This document shows, piece by piece, positions 44,015 to 46,652 of a DNA stretch of 46,652 nt. Position numbers and translations under genes: made by a program. The first letter of the stretch is position 1. Every line of letters begins with the position of its first letter. Source of the DNA: Kineosporia sp. A_224 (GTDB taxonomy: Bacteria; Actinomycetota; Actinomycetes; Actinomycetales; Kineosporiaceae); the NCBI RefSeq assembly GCF_002198655.1, contig NZ_MWLN01000175.1, positions 10,801 through 57,452 on the forward strand. Reading direction: 5' to 3'. The notes beneath the pieces were generated by a model that was given only the letters and a program-made list of their open reading frames with translations, was not told where the DNA came from and made no database searches.

Positions 44015-46393
44015 GTGGCACGGCCCTCCGGCCGACGAGGCGTCTCCCGGGACTTCCCGGGCGGCACCCCCACCCGGGGCAACGCCGGGTATGGCGCCCC
44101 CCAGTACGTCGACCCGCGCGGCCGTCAGGGCCTCGGTGGTCCCCCCGGCCGGTCGCCGCAGGGCGGCCGGACGCCGACCGGCAGGACCGGCCGGCCGGGC
44201 GGGAAGCCGCCGCGCAGGCGGTTCGTCGACTACCCGCGGCAGGCCCGCCGCGGCTTCACGCGATGGATCCCGTCGTGGAAGCTCGTCGGCTCGCTGCTCC
44301 TCGCCGGGACGGCGCTCGTGCTGGGCATGTTCTTCGTCGCCTACGCCTCGACGCCGATCCCTGACGGCAAGCAGAGCGCGACCTTCCAGACGTCGACGGT
44401 CTACTTCCGGGACGGCTCGGTGCTCGGCCGCTTCCAGGAGGAGAACCGCACCCTCGTCACGATCAAGCAGGTCCCCGACTCGCTGAAGTACGCCGTCTAC
44501 GCCTCCGAGGACCGGACCTTCGAGAGCAACAGCGGCATCTCGGTCCCGGGCATGGTCCGGGCGCTGCTCAACAACGCGCAGGGCGGCTCGCTGCAGGGCG
44601 GCTCGACGATCACCCAGCAGTACGTGAAGAACTACTACCTGAGCTCGGACCGCACCTACACCCGCAAGGTGAAGGAGCTGTTCATCTCGCTCAAGGTCGG
44701 CCGCAAGTTCACCAAGGACCAGATCCTCGAGGGCTACCTCAACACGATCTACTTCGGCCGCGGCGCGAACGGCGTGCAGGCCGCCTCGAAGGCCTACTTC
44801 GGCAAGAACGTCGACAAGCTCACGGTCAGCGAGTCGGCCTACCTCGCGGGCATCATCAACGGCCCGGAGCTCTACGACCCGCTGGACGGCGGCGACTCCA
44901 AGCCGCGGGCCAAGGAGCGCTGGCAGTTCGTCGTCGACGGTCTCGTGTCCGAGGGCCGGATCAGCGCCGACGAGGCCGCGAAGCTCAAGTTCCCCAAGAT
45001 CATCAAGTACAAGCCGTCGACGACCCCCGCCGGCTACCGCGGCTACCTGCTCGCCATGGTGCGCAAGGAGGCCGCGGCGGTCCGCACGAGCGAGTACCCG
45101 AACGGCATCGACGGCAAGACCCTCGACACCGGCGGCTTCGACATCTACACGACGTTCGACAAGAAGCTCATGGACGACGCCGTCAAGGCCGTCGACGAGA
45201 CGCTCCCGGCGAAGAAGTCGTGGCCGAAGGGCACCCGGATCTCGATGGCGACGATCGACGTCGCGACCGGTGAGGTCCGCTCGATCTACGGCGGCGAGGA
45301 CTTCCTCGAGCGGCAGCAGAACGGCGCGACGCAGGACATCATGCAGGCCGGCTCGACGGCCAAGCCGTTCGCCCTCCTCGCCGCGCTGCGCGGCAAGCAG
45401 ACGATCGGGGCCTGCAAGCCCCGGATCGACGAGGAGACCGCGATCAACCTCGACAGCCGGTTCGACGGTCGCAGCCCGCAGGACTTCAAGGGCTACGAGC
45501 GGCCGGTGCGCAACTTCGGCAACAGCCAGTACGGCTTCATCGACCTGCGCAAGGCGACGGCGAGCTCGGTGAACACCGTCTACGTCGCCCTCAACAAGGA
45601 GGTCGGCCCGGCGCAGACCCAGGACGCCGCGGTGTGCGCCGGCCTCCCGAGGACGACGAACGGGCTCGAGCCCAACCTCGCCAACGTCCTCGGCACCTTC
45701 TCGCCGCACCCGATCGACATGGCGCACGCCTACTCGACGATCGCGAACAACGGCCGGCGGACGACGCAGCACTCGCTCGTGAAGATCGTCGCGCACCAGA
45801 CGAAGAAGCAGGTCTACAGCTTCAAGGGCAAGCCGCAGCCGGTCTTCGACCCGAACGTCACGGCGAACGCGATCGAGGCGATGGAGCAGGTCGTCAAGCG
45901 CGGCTCGGGCACCTACGCCCTGCAGCTCGGCCGCCCGGTCGCCGGCAAGACCGGTACCTCGTCGAGCAACATGTCGGCCTGGTTCACCGGCTTCACCCCG
46001 CAGCTCGCCACGTCGGTCGCGATGTACCGAGAGTCCGAGGAGGGCACCCCGGTCGAGCTCGACGGCTTCGGCGGCTTCGGCGAGATCACCGGCGGGTCGT
46101 TCCCGGTTCGGGTCTGGACCGACTTCATGTCCCAGGCGCTCGACGGCCAGCCGGTCAAGCAGTTCCCGGACGCCAAGCCGATCGGGCAGAAGATCAACCC
46201 GGCGCCGCCCTCGACGCCGACGGCGACGGATCCGGGCACGCAGTCGCCGACGGCGACGCCCACCCAGACCCAGACCCCGACGCCGACGCTCACCGAGAGC
46301 CCGACGACCGAGCCGACCCCGACCCGGCCCACCCGGACGAGGCCGACCAGGACGGGCACGCCCACGGTCGCGGTGGGCACCCAGAGCCCGTGA
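44015..46393 (+). CDS. ponA: Class A penicillin-binding protein (transglycosylase/transpeptidase)
   Basis: Polymerises and cross-links peptidoglycan. The 792-residue protein has a disordered cytoplasmic leader to about 85, a membrane helix (LVGSLLLAGTALVLGMFFVAY), and a GT51 domain with ASEDRTFESNSG near residue 165 and GGSTITQQYVKNYYL near 195. The transpeptidase domain has the catalytic STAKPF near 446, the SSVN motif and KTGTS near 646. The C-terminal tail is Pro/Thr-rich. The GTG at 44015 follows AAGGA at ten bases; upstream in-frame sequence is Arg/Pro-rich and unlike the family. It corresponds in place to mycobacterial ponA1. Confidence 0.95.
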   Translation: MARPSGRRGVSRDFPGGTPTRGNAGYGAPQYVDPRGRQGLGGPPGRSPQGGRTPTGRTGRPGGKPPRRRFVDYPRQARRGFTRWIPSWKLVGSLLLAGTALVLGMFFVAYASTPIPDGKQSATFQTSTVYFRDGSVLGRFQEENRTLVTIKQVPDSLKYAVYASEDRTFESNSGISVPGMVRALLNNAQGGSLQGGSTITQQYVKNYYLSSDRTYTRKVKELFISLKVGRKFTKDQILEGYLNTIYFGRGANGVQAASKAYFGKNVDKLTVSESAYLAGIINGPELYDPLDGGDSKPRAKERWQFVVDGLVSEGRISADEAAKLKFPKIIKYKPSTTPAGYRGYLLAMVRKEAAAVRTSEYPNGIDGKTLDTGGFDIYTTFDKKLMDDAVKAVDETLPAKKSWPKGTRISMATIDVATGEVRSIYGGEDFLERQQNGATQDIMQAGSTAKPFALLAALRGKQTIGACKPRIDEETAINLDSRFDGRSPQDFKGYERPVRNFGNSQYGFIDLRKATASSVNTVYVALNKEVGPAQTQDAAVCAGLPRTTNGLEPNLANVLGTFSPHPIDMAHAYSTIANNGRRTTQHSLVKIVAHQTKKQVYSFKGKPQPVFDPNVTANAIEAMEQVVKRGSGTYALQLGRPVAGKTGTSSSNMSAWFTGFTPQLATSVAMYRESEEGTPVELDGFGGFGEITGGSFPVRVWTDFMSQALDGQPVKQFPDAKPIGQKINPAPPSTPTATDPGTQSPTATPTQTQTPTPTLTESPTTEPTPTRPTRTRPTRTGTPTVAVGTQSP

Positions 46394-46466
46394 CCGGACC
46401 GGTGGCCGGGGCACAGCCCTGCCCGAGGCGCGCCCCGGGGGAGGCCCGGCCGGGCATGATGGCCCG

Positions 46467-46652
46467 GTGACCGCACCCGACGCGCCCGCGGACGGGCCGC
46501 ACGCCGACCGGCCGGGCGGCGCCGCGCCGTCCGCCGAGGAGCTGTTCAGCACCCTCGGCACGGCGGCGATCGACCTCCCGGACGCCGGCCGGCACGCGCC
46601 CGCGCACACCCGCGGGACGACGGCCCTCGCCGGCCCGGCGCCGGTGCCCCCG
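46467..46652 (+). CDS. Start of an unassigned gene, cut by the window edge
   Basis: A frame opens at the GTG at 46467 and runs to the end of the window (62 codons). The visible part is a hydrophilic Pro/Ala-rich leader (TAPDAPADGPHADRPGG, then AEELFSTLGTAAIDLPDAG). No domain is visible and no ribosome-binding site is obvious. In related genomes a polytopic membrane protein often follows ponA, but nothing here proves that. Confidence 0.45.
   Translation, partial: MTAPDAPADGPHADRPGGAAPSAEELFSTLGTAAIDLPDAGRHAPAHTRGTTALAGPAPVPP

Noticed and set aside
44006-46609. An 867-codon open frame antisense to the class A PBP gene
   Set aside because: It is the shadow of ponA: stops are rare in this GC-rich DNA, the product is Arg/Asp/Leu-rich without domains, and the PBP motifs are on the other strand.

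Overview
The window is the replication-origin region of a very GC-rich actinobacterial chromosome, most likely of the order Micrococcales. The evidence is the conserved block dciA-recF-gnd-dnaN-oriC-dnaA on the minus strand and rpmH-rnpA-yidD-yidC-jag-rsmG-parA-parB on the plus strand. It is followed by the actinobacterial murJ/sigM/trxBA/cwlM cluster, pcnA, ino1-padR and a class A PBP. A gnd gene between dnaN and recF and an ino1 gene fit this assignment. I cannot name a genus. I saw no tRNA or rRNA gene, CRISPR array, transposase or prophage gene; this is core chromosome.

Layout. Positions 1-6563 (minus strand): start of dciA, recF, gnd, dnaN, about 1.1 kb of oriC with many DnaA boxes, then dnaA. 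Positions 7091-10824 (plus): ribosomal protein L34, RNase P protein, the YidD/YidC membrane-insertion pair, Jag/KhpB and RsmG. Positions 10825-17650: the centromere region, with about nine parS or parS-like sites spread over a 1.8 kb gene-poor spacer, the parA-parB operon and the start of a ddl-type ligase gene. Positions 17700-25618: aminotransferase, small membrane protein, GNAT protein, a CwlM-like pseudo-amidase, trxA, trxB, anti-sigma factor and SigM-type ECF sigma factor. Positions 25635-33451 (minus): pseudokinase, small membrane protein, MurJ flippase, DUF6049-like exported protein and Nudix hydrolase, several joined by 4-base overlaps. Positions 33570-46652: CCA-adding enzyme, two tandem acetyltransferases, MFS transporter, an unassigned protein, inositol-phosphate synthase, PadR regulator, flotillin and NfeD, a class A PBP, and the start of another gene.

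The most unusual item is parA. Its reading frame carries about 570 residues of disordered, acidic, proline-rich sequence ahead of a normal ParA ATPase. Three parS sites inside this extension are read in one frame as the pentapeptide Val-Ser-Arg-Glu-Thr, and a fourth inside the ATPase domain reads Val-Ala-Arg-Glu-Thr. Centromere DNA and ParA coding sequence are therefore superimposed.

Other points of interest: GAAC-N4-GTTC (SOS-box-like) sites ahead of gnd-recF and inside oriC; a SigR/SigH-type promoter ahead of trxBA; a MurJ whose partner pseudokinase is a separate gene; a CwlM-like protein that has lost both zinc-binding histidines; and a 56-bp interrupted palindrome in the MFS divergent promoter region.
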